Assembly: GCF_000010285.1 (NCBI RefSeq)
Contig: NC_010617.1
Coordinates: 2,046,001 to 2,110,000, forward strand
Source: Kocuria rhizophila DC2201
Lineage (GTDB): Bacteria > Actinomycetota > Actinomycetes > Actinomycetales > Micrococcaceae
Reading direction: 5' to 3'
Length of the DNA stretch: 64,000 bases
Below are positions 45,489-53,293 of the stretch, in pieces. Every line of letters starts with the position of its first letter. Positions within the stretch are counted from its first letter, which is position 1. A program made the position numbers and the translations under genes. The notes below the pieces were generated by a model. It was not told the DNA's origin, did not search any database, and saw nothing but the letters and a program-made list of their open reading frames with translations.

Positions 45489-45713
45489 TCAGCGCGTGCG
45501 GGCGCGGCGCAGCCGGGAGATCAGCATGGGGGCCTGGCGGGCTGCGGCCTCCGAGGAGATCAGGGCGTTGAGGCGCTGGTAGTAGTGCACGGGGCTGAGC
45601 CCCAGGCGGGAGCGGATCGCGGACTCCTTGGCGCCCCGGTACTTCCAGTGCTCGGACTCGAGCTCCAGGACGGCCCGGTCCAGCTCGTCGAGCTCCTCCC
45701 CCGTGGTAGACAT
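45489..45713 (-). CDS. DUF3263 family protein
   Basis: A 74-aa conserved actinobacterial protein with the DUF3263 core [20 protein letters not shown] and [16 protein letters not shown], a small helix-turn-helix-like fold, ending in a basic tail. Its length is typical of the family. Function unproven; DNA binding is likely from the fold. The ATG at 45713 has TAGGGT 7 nt upstream, a leaderless arrangement. Confidence 0.88.
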   Translation of the reverse strand: MSTTGEELDELDRAVLELESEHWKYRGAKESAIRSRLGLSPVHYYQRLNALISSEAAARQAPMLISRLRRARTR

Positions 45714-45720
45714 GGCCTCA

Positions 45721-45726
45721 ACCCTA
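45721..45726 (-). promoter_or_regulatory. -10 box, leaderless type
   Basis: TAGGGT (complement of 45721-45726), 7 nt before the DUF3263 ATG. Confidence 0.4.
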
Positions 45727-45774
45727 GCGCGCGCCGCCCCGCCCCGCGCGCCGCCCCGCCCCAGGAGGTCCACC

Positions 45775-46458
45775 GTGAACGCCCCGCGCCCGCTGTCCGA
45801 GATCATGCACCCGCAGTGGGCCGCCGCCCTGGAACCGGTGGAGCCGCAGATCCGTGCGATGGGCGAGTTCCTGCGCGCGGAGCACGCCGCGGGCCGGCAC
45901 ACCCTGCCGGCCGGGGAGAACATCTTCCGGGCGTTCCGGGAGCCGCTGTCCGCGGTCAAGGTGCTGATCGTGGGCCAGGACCCCTACCCCACGCCCGGAC
46001 ACGCCATGGGCCTCTCGTTCTCGGTGGCCCCGGATGTCCGACCGGTCCCGCGGTCCCTACAGAACATCTACAAGGAGCTGCGCTCGGACCTGGGCATCGA
46101 GCCTCCCCCGCACGGGGACCTCTCCTCGTGGTCCGGACAGGGGGTCATGCTGCTCAACAGGGTGCTCACGGTGCAGGCGGGGGCGGCGGCGTCCCACCGG
46201 GGCAAGGGCTGGGAGGCGGTCTCGGAGTGCGCCATCCGCGCGCTCGGCGACCGCGGTGCGCCTCTCGTGGCCGTCCTGTGGGGCCGGGACGCCCGCGGCA
46301 CCGCGGGCTGGCTGGGCGGGGCGCCCACGGTGGAGTCCGCGCACCCCTCGCCGCTGTCCGCGTCCCGGGGATTCTTCGGCTCCCGCCCGTTCTCGCGCAC
46401 CAACGAGCTGCTGCGCGAGCAGGGTGCGGAGCCCGTCTCGTGGGAGCTGCCGGGTTAG
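45775..46458 (+). CDS. ung: uracil-DNA glycosylase (family 1)
   Basis: Excises uracil from DNA. The 227-aa protein has the catalytic-water Asp in [20 protein letters not shown] and the His loop in [31 protein letters not shown] carries Leu-Asn where family-1 enzymes usually have GVLLLNT (uracil-binding Asn), which is consistent. The start is the GTG at 45775, with AGGAGG 7 nt upstream. It is divergent from DUF3263. The siderophore-interacting gene begins 19 nt after its stop with its own promoter. Confidence 0.95.
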   Translation: MNAPRPLSEIMHPQWAAALEPVEPQIRAMGEFLRAEHAAGRHTLPAGENIFRAFREPLSAVKVLIVGQDPYPTPGHAMGLSFSVAPDVRPVPRSLQNIYKELRSDLGIEPPPHGDLSSWSGQGVMLLNRVLTVQAGAAASHRGKGWEAVSECAIRALGDRGAPLVAVLWGRDARGTAGWLGGAPTVESAHPSPLSASRGFFGSRPFSRTNELLREQGAEPVSWELPG

Positions 46459-46469
46459 GGTCCCCTAAG
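46455..46469 (+). promoter_or_regulatory. possible DtxR operator overlapping a -10 box
   Basis: TTAGGG (46455-46460) and CCTAAG (46464-46469) form an inverted TTAGG/CCTAA pair that overlaps the TAAGCT -10 box. DtxR/IdeR iron boxes use the same TTAGG and CCTAA half-sites, but with a longer centre, so the match is partial. Confidence 0.4.
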
Positions 46470-46471
46470 CT
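46466..46471 (+). promoter_or_regulatory. -10 box, leaderless type
   Basis: TAAGCT, then GGGTCC, then the ATG at 46478. Confidence 0.45.
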
Positions 46472-46477
46472 GGGTCC

Positions 46478-47332
46478 ATGCCGAGGATTCCAGCACCCGC
46501 AGACCGCAAGCCCCAGCTCGACCTCACGGTCGTCGAGCAGATCCGTCTGGCCCCCGCCATGGTGCGCGTGGTGTGCCGCATCGACAACCCGGAGGACTTC
46601 CGGGACGTCCCCGCGCCCGAGAAGTACGTCAAGCTCCTGTTCTTCTCCCCGCAGACCCTGGCCGCCACCGCCCCCGGCGAGCTGCCGGACTACTGGGCGG
46701 TCCGCGAGAGCGCTCCCCCGCACGAGCAGCCCGTGTCCCGCCACATGACCCTGCGCCGGGTGGACGCCGCCGCGGCCACGGTCTGGATCGACGTCGCGCT
46801 GCACGGCAGCGAGGGCCACGCCGGGCCGTGGGCGGCGGCCGCGCGGTCGGGTGACCGGATCGTGGCCCTGGGCCCCGGCGGGAAGTGGGTTCCGGACCCC
46901 GCCGCCACCTGGAGCATCCTCGCGGGCGACGACGCCGCCGTCCCCGCCGTGCTCGCGAACCTCGAGGCCCTGCCGCACGACGCGCGCGGCGAGGCGGTCC
47001 TCGAGGTCCAGGACGCCTCCCACGAGCTCGACCTCTCCGACACGGCCGTCCCCGAGGGGGTGCGCGTGCGGTGGGTGCACCGGGCGGACGAGCGCCCGGG
47101 TGAGCGGGCGCTCGTCGTCGGGATCTCCGAGGCCGCGTGGCCCGAGGACCTCACGGGCGTGCAGGCGTTCGTGCACGGCGAGCGCGAGGCCGTGAAGGCC
47201 GCCCGCCGCGAGCTGTTCGAGGTGCGCGGCCTCGAGCGTGCGCAGGTGTCCCTGTCCGGCTACTGGGCGCGCGGACGCACCGAGGACGTGTTCCAGGCGG
47301 AGAAGAAGCTGCCCGTGGGCCAGATCCTCTAG
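46478..47332 (+). CDS. siderophore-interacting protein (ferric-siderophore reductase, ViuB/SIP family)
   Basis: A 284-aa cytosolic flavoprotein that reduces iron in imported ferri-siderophores. The N-terminal FAD-binding barrel has VVCRIDNPEDF, EKYVKLLFF and the flavin-binding SRHMTLRRVD; the C-terminal NAD(P)H-side domain has SILAGDDAAVPAVL, WVHRADERP, GVQAFVHGEREAVK and the closing LSGYWARGRTEDVF. All are SIP-family signatures. Leaderless start at 46478 within a possible iron box, so repression by the DtxR protein encoded at 34 kb is plausible. Confidence 0.92.
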   Translation: MPRIPAPADRKPQLDLTVVEQIRLAPAMVRVVCRIDNPEDFRDVPAPEKYVKLLFFSPQTLAATAPGELPDYWAVRESAPPHEQPVSRHMTLRRVDAAAATVWIDVALHGSEGHAGPWAAAARSGDRIVALGPGGKWVPDPAATWSILAGDDAAVPAVLANLEALPHDARGEAVLEVQDASHELDLSDTAVPEGVRVRWVHRADERPGERALVVGISEAAWPEDLTGVQAFVHGEREAVKAARRELFEVRGLERAQVSLSGYWARGRTEDVFQAEKKLPVGQIL

Positions 47333-47348
47333 GGCCCGCGCTCGGCGT

Positions 47349-49460
47349 TCAGCGGCGCCGGTTGCGGCGCTGCGAGAGGTGCTGCATCTGCTCGATGAAC
47401 GGGCGCATGAGGTACTTGGCGAGCACCACGCCGGCGGCCAGCAGCACGATGGATGCCATGGCGTTGACCAGCTCGTTGATGCCCTGGCCCGGGGTCTCGG
47501 TCTGCACCGTCATGGCGTACATCCCGCGGAACAGGGTGAGTCCCGGCAGCAGGAAGGTCATGGCCGGGATCGCGAGCACGGCCTGGGGGATCTTGGAGCG
47601 GGCCGCGAGCAGGGCTGCCACGCATCCGCTGGCCACCGCGCCCACGCCCGTGGCGATCCGGCTGCCGGCGTCCACGAGACCCACCCCGTGGTAGAGCAGC
47701 AGCCCCGCGAAGGCCGCGGCCACGGCCGGGGGGATGTGCCGCGGCTTGACCTGCATGGACACCGCGATCAGGGCGGTGGAGACCAGCATGAACGCGATGT
47801 TCGTCAGCTTGCCCGTGGGGGTGAAGCTCGACTGCGAGATGTCGATGGGTGGCACCCCGAGCACGTTCACGGTCACGGACACCCCCAGGGCGATGCCCGC
47901 GACGATGCCGAGGAACGCCATGGCGGTGGAGAGCAGCCGCCCCGCCGCGGTCACGGGGAACCCGTTGATGGCGTCCTGCATGGTGGAGACCATGCGCGTG
48001 GTGGGCAGGAGCATGATCAGACCGCCCGCGATCACCGTGGGCGGTGACAGCGGCACCCCGAGGGCGGAGACCACGATGGCCACGAGCGTGACCACGAAGG
48101 CGTTGGCGGCGAGCGAGAAGAACTCGGGGATCCGCCACGCGCTGAGCTTGGCCGTGACCACCTGCACCACGGCGGCCGAGGCCACGGCCACGGACGCCCC
48201 CACCCAGGACGCCCCGAGGGCCAGCGCCAGGGTTCCGGCCACGAGCACGGTGGCGGCCGTGACCATCCAGCGGGCGTAGGGCTTGGGCCGCGCGTTGATC
48301 TCCGCGAGCTCCCGCTCCGCCCGGCGCAGCGGCATCTCGCCCTCGATGATGCGGATCACGAGCTGGTGGGTGTCCGCCAGGCCCGAGTAGTTGTCCGTCC
48401 ACGAGCGCACCACACGCATCACGGTGTGGCTGGAGGTCGCGGAGTCCCCCCAGGGGTCCTCCCCCGTGCGGGTGCTCCCCGAGCCGCGGATCTCCCCGGT
48501 GGTGCCGGGGGTGCCCGCGAACGACGACGCGCCCTCGCCGGTCTCCCCCTCGCTGCCCGCGGCGGCCGGGGCGAGCCCCGCGGCCGCGAGCTGGCCCGTG
48601 GCGGTGGTCTCGGCCACGTAGTTGATGGTCACGGACTGGTTGGTGATGTCCACCTCGAGGTTTTCCACCCCGTATGTGGCGCACACCGCGATGATGGCGT
48701 TCTCCACGTCCAGGGCGTCCGCCCCGTAGTGGAACATGGTCTCCGCGAGGCGCAGGGCGAAGTTCAGGGTCCGCCGGGCCTGCCGGTCGGAGCCGTCGCC
48801 GAACTTGCGCAGGTGGCGGAACGGCGTGGCGGTGAGACGGTCCACCACGCGCATGGGGGCCGTGGGGGCGGCGTCGCCCTGCACGAGCGAGCGGAATAGG
48901 GACCGGGGGGCCTTCGGCGGGTCCACCCGGGCGGCGGGGTACACGGCCCGGGGGATCGCGGTGGTGGCCGGGGCGATCTCGTGCTCGACCGTCTCCGGGC
49001 GCTCCACCGGCGAGGCCGCCGGGGTGCTGCTGCGCCGGGAGGTGGTGCCGATCGGCTCGGTGAGCGCGGCGGGGACCCCGCCGCGGTGGCCCTGTCCCGC
49101 GCGGTCCGCGGCGATCTGACCGGGGGTGAGCACGGGCAGGGCGGAGACGCGGGTGGACCCCGCGGTGGCCGACTGCCCGGTGCGCAGTGTCCGCGGCCCG
49201 CCCGTGCGGGGGGCGGCGGCACGGGGGTCCGTGTGCGGGTGCGATGCGGCGCGCGCAAGGGCCTGGGCCGCCTGCTCCTCCGTAGGGCGCGGCAGGGGAC
49301 GCCCACGACGGCGCGGGGCCGTGGGCCGTACGGCCTCCCGCAGGGCCGTGTCACCGCCCGGGCCGAAGGGCTGGCCGTCCGCCGAGGGGCGGGCCGTGGC
49401 CTCCCCCGAGGACGGGTAGCCCTGGTGGGCCATGTGGATCAGCTGCTCGTTCACGCTCAC
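47349..49460 (-). CDS. ThrE-type threonine/serine exporter
   Basis: A 703-aa membrane protein. Residues about 215-400 form the cytosolic ThrE N-terminal domain (ALRLAETMFHYGADALDVEN, then NQSVTINYVAETTATG); residues 400-690 hold about ten membrane segments (DUF1212/DUF3815 architecture). It probably exports threonine or serine. It differs from the Corynebacterium ThrE (about 490 aa) by a 200-residue disordered, Pro/Arg/Thr-rich N-terminus. The GTG at 49460 is the chosen start (AAGG upstream); a second GTG lies two codons later. Convergent with the SIP gene. Confidence 0.88.
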   Translation of the reverse strand: MSVNEQLIHMAHQGYPSSGEATARPSADGQPFGPGGDTALREAVRPTAPRRRGRPLPRPTEEQAAQALARAASHPHTDPRAAAPRTGGPRTLRTGQSATAGSTRVSALPVLTPGQIAADRAGQGHRGGVPAALTEPIGTTSRRSSTPAASPVERPETVEHEIAPATTAIPRAVYPAARVDPPKAPRSLFRSLVQGDAAPTAPMRVVDRLTATPFRHLRKFGDGSDRQARRTLNFALRLAETMFHYGADALDVENAIIAVCATYGVENLEVDITNQSVTINYVAETTATGQLAAAGLAPAAAGSEGETGEGASSFAGTPGTTGEIRGSGSTRTGEDPWGDSATSSHTVMRVVRSWTDNYSGLADTHQLVIRIIEGEMPLRRAERELAEINARPKPYARWMVTAATVLVAGTLALALGASWVGASVAVASAAVVQVVTAKLSAWRIPEFFSLAANAFVVTLVAIVVSALGVPLSPPTVIAGGLIMLLPTTRMVSTMQDAINGFPVTAAGRLLSTAMAFLGIVAGIALGVSVTVNVLGVPPIDISQSSFTPTGKLTNIAFMLVSTALIAVSMQVKPRHIPPAVAAAFAGLLLYHGVGLVDAGSRIATGVGAVASGCVAALLAARSKIPQAVLAIPAMTFLLPGLTLFRGMYAMTVQTETPGQGINELVNAMASIVLLAAGVVLAKYLMRPFIEQMQHLSQRRNRRR

Positions 49461-49511
49461 GTCGGATGAACCTTCCCTGCCGCCGCGGGCACTGCTCAGG
49501 TCTGGTGTGGC

Positions 49512-49545
49512 GGCGGCCGCGGCCCGGGGCCGTGGGGCGGCCGCC
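49512..49545 (-). terminator. GC-rich hairpin after the FemAB gene
   Basis: GGCGGCC (49512-49518) pairs with GGCCGCC (49539-49545), with an inner GGCC/GGCC stem. It lies between the FemAB stop and the exporter start on the minus strand. An overlapping NotI-like palindrome allows alternative folds. Confidence 0.45.
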
Positions 49546-49585
49546 CCGTGGTCTCGTCAGGGTGCCGCGGCCGGGCTGGCGCCGG

Positions 49586-50668
49586 TCAGTAGAACGGCTG
49601 GCCCGTGCGGCGCACCCACAGCTGGCGCTGGACCTTCTCCGCCACGCTGGTCCACACAGCGTATTTCGCGCGGCTGAGCGGCTGGTCCCAAACACCTGCG
49701 TAGTCCACGACAGTCTTCGTGAAGCTCGTCTTGAACAGCCCCAGCCCGTAGTAGTGGTGCTCCTTGTTCTTGAGCTGGTCCGAGGGCGGGGTGCCGCAGA
49801 AGTCGTACTGCACGATCCCGTGGTCCTGCTTCAGGTCCGTGATGGCGGACCACTGCACCAGGTGGGAGTCCCCGTACTGCTTGCGGCGGGGCTTGGACCC
49901 GCCGTCCTTGTACGTGCCCTTGGAGCCGTAGGCGATCACGTACGCGCCCACGGAGGGCTTGCCGTCCTCGTAGGTGAAGTACAGACGTCCCTGGCCGCGC
50001 TCGGCGAAGTTCGTCCAGAACGCCCGGTAGTACTCGTAGGAGCGCAGGTTCACCTGGGCGTGGCCCTGGCCCACGGAGTCCATCAGGGCATACATCGCCC
50101 GCATGTTCTCCTCGGTGAGGGGAACCTGCTCCACCTCGCAGCCCTCGCGGATCGCGCGGCGCACGGCGTTGCGCCCGCGCGAGTGCAGGGACTTCAGCAG
50201 CGCCTTCTCGTCCATGTCCGTGTTGAGCACGGCGGTGGAGTCGTTGGGCTGGATCTCGAAGGACTTCACGAGTCCCGCCCGAGCCAGCACCCCGGCGGCA
50301 TAGTCCGAGGCGAGGATCTCGGGCTCGTACTTGATGGCGAACACTCCCTTGGCCGCGCCGGCCACGAAGCGCTCGTTGGCAGCCACGATGCCCGGGACGT
50401 CCTCCACGGACTCCACGTCCGGGCCCTTGATCATGTACCAGAGCCGGCCGAGGGCGGGCACCTTCTTCTCCAGCACCAGGTTGTAGCTCGCGCGGGAGCC
50501 GTCCGAGGGTTCGTAGACCACGTGCCGGGGCGTCCAGCCGTGGTCCTTCTTCACCTCGGCGAACGCCTCCGACTGCAGCAGGTTGCCACCCGACGGGTTG
50601 GCCGTGACGTGGGCGTCCCACTCGGCGATCTCCTGGGCGGTGGCAAAACGTGCCGTGAATTCTCGCAA
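49586..50668 (-). CDS. FemAB/FemX-family aminoacyltransferase (peptidoglycan cross-bridge)
   Basis: A 360-aa member of the FemABX family (double GNAT fold), which adds amino acids from aminoacyl-tRNA to lipid II to build interpeptide bridges. Visible signatures are SGGNLLQSEAFAEVKK, HSRGRNAVRRAIREG, QVNLRSYEYYRAFW and GIVQYDFCGTPP. Micrococcaceae have bridged peptidoglycan (A3alpha/A4alpha types), so a cell-wall role fits; the amino acid added is unknown. The start appears to be a TTG at 50668, with GAGAGAG upstream. Confidence 0.88.
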   Translation of the reverse strand: MREFTARFATAQEIAEWDAHVTANPSGGNLLQSEAFAEVKKDHGWTPRHVVYEPSDGSRASYNLVLEKKVPALGRLWYMIKGPDVESVEDVPGIVAANERFVAGAAKGVFAIKYEPEILASDYAAGVLARAGLVKSFEIQPNDSTAVLNTDMDEKALLKSLHSRGRNAVRRAIREGCEVEQVPLTEENMRAMYALMDSVGQGHAQVNLRSYEYYRAFWTNFAERGQGRLYFTYEDGKPSVGAYVIAYGSKGTYKDGGSKPRRKQYGDSHLVQWSAITDLKQDHGIVQYDFCGTPPSDQLKNKEHHYYGLGLFKTSFTKTVVDYAGVWDQPLSRAKYAVWTSVAEKVQRQLWVRRTGQPFY

Positions 50669-50709
50669 GGCTCTCTCAATCCTGTACCGCGGGACGTGCT
50701 CTGACGTTG

Positions 50710-50737
50710 GGCGGCGCCGAGCGTGCCCGGCGCCGCC
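50710..50737 (-). terminator. terminator of the FMN glutamate-synthase-like gene
   Basis: GGCGGCGCCG (50710-50719) pairs perfectly with CGGCGCCGCC (50728-50737), 22 nt after the stop at 50759 on the minus strand. Confidence 0.7.
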
Positions 50738-50758
50738 TCACATGGTATCCCGCCGCGC

Positions 50759-52678
50759 TCAGGCGAGGCCGGGGTTGCGGGAGCGTGAGTCGTCGTCCGG
50801 GTCCACGTTGCCGGGCTCGGGAGCCGGGTCCCGCCGCGTGTGCTGCGCGCCGGGGCTCGTCCCGGGCTCGCCCTCCGGCCGGCGGCTCGCCCCCGGGGAG
50901 GCGTCCGCGGGATCCTGCGGCGCGGCGTCGTCGCCCGTCCGCACGGCGCCCGGGGACGACGACGCCGCTGCACCTCGTACGCGCGCGGAGCCCACCGAGG
51001 AGCCGCCCACGCCGGCGTACTCGCGGTCCGCGGCGGGGACCACCCCGCCCGGGGTCAGCGGCCCGCGGTCGTGGAACACGTACTTGCCGGGGTGGCCCGC
51101 TGAGAAGCGGTCGGGATCGGCGTAGTCCCAGTCCTCGCCCCATCCGCCCTTGACGCCCTCAAACAGCTCGCGCGGGCGCAGCCACTGGTAGAGGGACTCG
51201 TAGGAGATGGACTGGGTGGCGGTCACCTTGCGGCGCAGCATCTCCCGGGTGAGCTCCTCGGGGTGGTCGCAGCCCATCGTGGCGATGATCTGGCCCGCCT
51301 CCTCCACCGTGAGGCGGTGGTAGCGCTCCACCCGGTCGCCCTTGTCCTCGACGTCCAGGGCGCGGTAGAGCCGCGGGTTCTGCGTGGTGACGCCCACGGG
51401 ACACTTGTTGGTGTGGCACGCCTGGGCCTGGATGCAGCCCACCGCCATCATCATGGCCCGGGCGCTCATGCAGAAGTCCGCGCCCTGGATGATGTGGCGC
51501 ACGATGTCGTGGCCCGAGGTGATCTTCCCGGCGCACCCGAGCTTGATGCGCTCGCGCAGCCCCGCTCCCACCAGGGCGTTGTGCACCAGGATCAGGCCCT
51601 CCACGAGCGGGGTGCCCACGTGGTCCTGGTACTCCAGCGGGGCCGCGCCCGTGCCGCCCTCGGCGCCGTCCACCACGATGAAGTCCGGGGTGACCCCCTC
51701 CTCGATCATGGCCTTGCAGATGGCCAGGAACTCCACGCGGGAGCCCACGCACAGCTTGAAGCCGACGGGCTTTCCGTGGGAGAGCTCCCGCAGCCGGGCC
51801 ACAAAGCGGATCAGCTCGCGCGGCGTCGTGAAAGCGGAGTGGCTCGCCGGGGAGATGCAGGTCTGCCCCTCGGGCACGCCGCGGGCCGCGGCGATCTCCG
51901 CCGTGACCTTGGCCCCGGGCAGCACACCGCCGAGGCCGGGCTTGGCGCCCTGGGAGAGCTTGATGTTCACGGCCTTGACCTGGGGCAGGTTGGCCTTGCG
52001 CCGGAACTGCTCGGGGTCGAAATTGCCGTTCTCGTCGCGCGTGCCGAAGTACCCGGAGCCGAACTCCCAGATGATGTCCGCGTCGTGGACGAGGTGGTAC
52101 TCGGTGAGCCCGCCCTCACCCGTCTCCTGGGCGAAGCCGCCGAGGGCCGCACCCTTGTTCATGGCCAGCACGGCGTTCTTGGACAGCGAGCCGAAGCTCA
52201 TGGCGGAGATGTTGAGCAGGGACGCGTCGTAGGGCTGCCGGCAGTCCGGCCCGCCCAGGCGCACCCGGTGCTCGTCCTCGGGAGCGGCCCGGGGAGCCAC
52301 GGACTGCACGAAGTACTCGTAGCCGGGCTCGTTGACGTCCAGCTCGGTGCCGAACGCCTTGTCCCCCTTGAACCCCTTGGCACGGGAGTAGACCAGGGAG
52401 CGCTGGTCCCGGTCGAAGGGCTTGCCGTCGTAGTTGCGCTCAATGAAGTACTGCTGGATCTCCGGTCGGATCTTCTCCAGGAAGAAGCGCATGTGCCCGA
52501 GCACGGGGAAGTTGCGCAGCACCGAGTGCCTGCGCTGCGTGGCGTCCCGGACGGCCACGAGCAGCAGGAGGAGGAAGAGGACGGCGGGGAACCACCATCC
52601 CCAGGGACCGAGCACGGCCGCCAGGACCGTGGCGAGGGTGGCGAGCGTGAGGCCGCCGAGGATCAGGAGACGCACCAT
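50759..52678 (-). CDS. FMN-binding glutamate-synthase-like protein, membrane-anchored
   Basis: A 639-aa protein. Two N-terminal membrane helices (about 4-44) are followed by the glutamate-synthase central/FMN domain (about 95-520): ISAMSFGSLSKNAVLAMNKG, VKAVNIKLSQGAKPGLGG, VVDGAEGGTGAAPLEY, and the cluster-type cysteines in CIQAQACHTNKCPVGVTTQ. It lacks the glutaminase domain, so it is not a full GltB; stand-alone members of this family have unclear substrates. A disordered tail of about 90 aa carries two copies of the recurrent 11-mer (50922-50932 and 50958-50968). TACGGT lies 6 nt before the ATG at 52678. Confidence 0.88.
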   Translation of the reverse strand: MVRLLILGGLTLATLATVLAAVLGPWGWWFPAVLFLLLLLVAVRDATQRRHSVLRNFPVLGHMRFFLEKIRPEIQQYFIERNYDGKPFDRDQRSLVYSRAKGFKGDKAFGTELDVNEPGYEYFVQSVAPRAAPEDEHRVRLGGPDCRQPYDASLLNISAMSFGSLSKNAVLAMNKGAALGGFAQETGEGGLTEYHLVHDADIIWEFGSGYFGTRDENGNFDPEQFRRKANLPQVKAVNIKLSQGAKPGLGGVLPGAKVTAEIAAARGVPEGQTCISPASHSAFTTPRELIRFVARLRELSHGKPVGFKLCVGSRVEFLAICKAMIEEGVTPDFIVVDGAEGGTGAAPLEYQDHVGTPLVEGLILVHNALVGAGLRERIKLGCAGKITSGHDIVRHIIQGADFCMSARAMMMAVGCIQAQACHTNKCPVGVTTQNPRLYRALDVEDKGDRVERYHRLTVEEAGQIIATMGCDHPEELTREMLRRKVTATQSISYESLYQWLRPRELFEGVKGGWGEDWDYADPDRFSAGHPGKYVFHDRGPLTPGGVVPAADREYAGVGGSSVGSARVRGAAASSSPGAVRTGDDAAPQDPADASPGASRRPEGEPGTSPGAQHTRRDPAPEPGNVDPDDDSRSRNPGLA

Positions 52679-52684
52679 GGGAAC

Positions 52685-52690
52685 ACCGTA
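52685..52690 (-). promoter_or_regulatory. -10 box, leaderless type
   Basis: TACGGT (complement of 52685-52690), 6 nt before the ATG at 52678. Confidence 0.4.
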
Positions 52691-52906
52691 CCCCTCGGCC
52701 GCGGCGCGGTTCCTTTCGCCCGCCCCCGCGACGTCGCGGGCGCGGCACCGACTCCCGCGGCGCCCCGTTCCCGGCGCCCTGCTCCGCCACACCGCGCCCG
52801 GGGACCCCGCCCGGAACACCGGGATGGCAACGCCGGGGCCGCGGCGCCACAGCTCCGGGCGGTCCGGTCGGGACCGCGGGCCCCGCGGCGTCGCGCCCAC
52901 AGCGAC

Positions 52907-52941
52907 GGACGCCGGGTGCCTGTGGTGGGCACCCGGCGTCC
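52907..52941 (-). terminator. terminator of the fructose PTS operon
   Basis: GGACGCCGGGTGCC (52907-52920) pairs perfectly with GGCACCCGGCGTCC (52928-52941) around a 7-nt loop, 16 nt after the ptsH stop. Confidence 0.85.
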
Positions 52942-52957
52942 GGCCGGTGGGCTCAGC

Positions 52958-53239
52958 TCACTCGGCGTCGAGGTCCGTCTCGATGATGCCCGCGAGGTGC
53001 GCGAGCGCCTCCTCGGCGCCCTCGCCCTCGGCGGCGAGGACCACCCTGTCCCCGTGCGAGGCGCCCAGGGACATCAGGGACAGCACGGACGAGGCGTCCA
53101 TGCCCTCCTCGGCATCCTCGCCCTCGGCGCGAATGGTGATCTCGAGGTTCTCGTACTCCCCCGCGGCCTCGGCGAAGATCGCGGCGGGGCGGGCGTGCAG
53201 CCCCACGCGGGAGGCCACGGTGGCGGTGCGTTCGGTCAT
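52958..53239 (-). CDS. ptsH: phosphocarrier protein HPr
   Basis: Relays phosphate from enzyme I to EIIA. The 93-aa protein has the active His15 in SRVGLHARPAA and a regulatory-type serine (Ser51) in DASSVLSLMSLGASHGD. It is the last gene of the fru/pts operon, 54 nt after ptsI. An HPr kinase is not expected in Actinobacteria, so the serine may be silent. Confidence 0.95.
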   Translation of the reverse strand: MTERTATVASRVGLHARPAAIFAEAAGEYENLEITIRAEGEDAEEGMDASSVLSLMSLGASHGDRVVLAAEGEGAEEALAHLAGIIETDLDAE

Positions 53240-53293
53240 GTCAGCTCCTGTTCGGGTTGTGGTGCTCGGTGGTTGCGGTGGTGCTCCGGCCCG

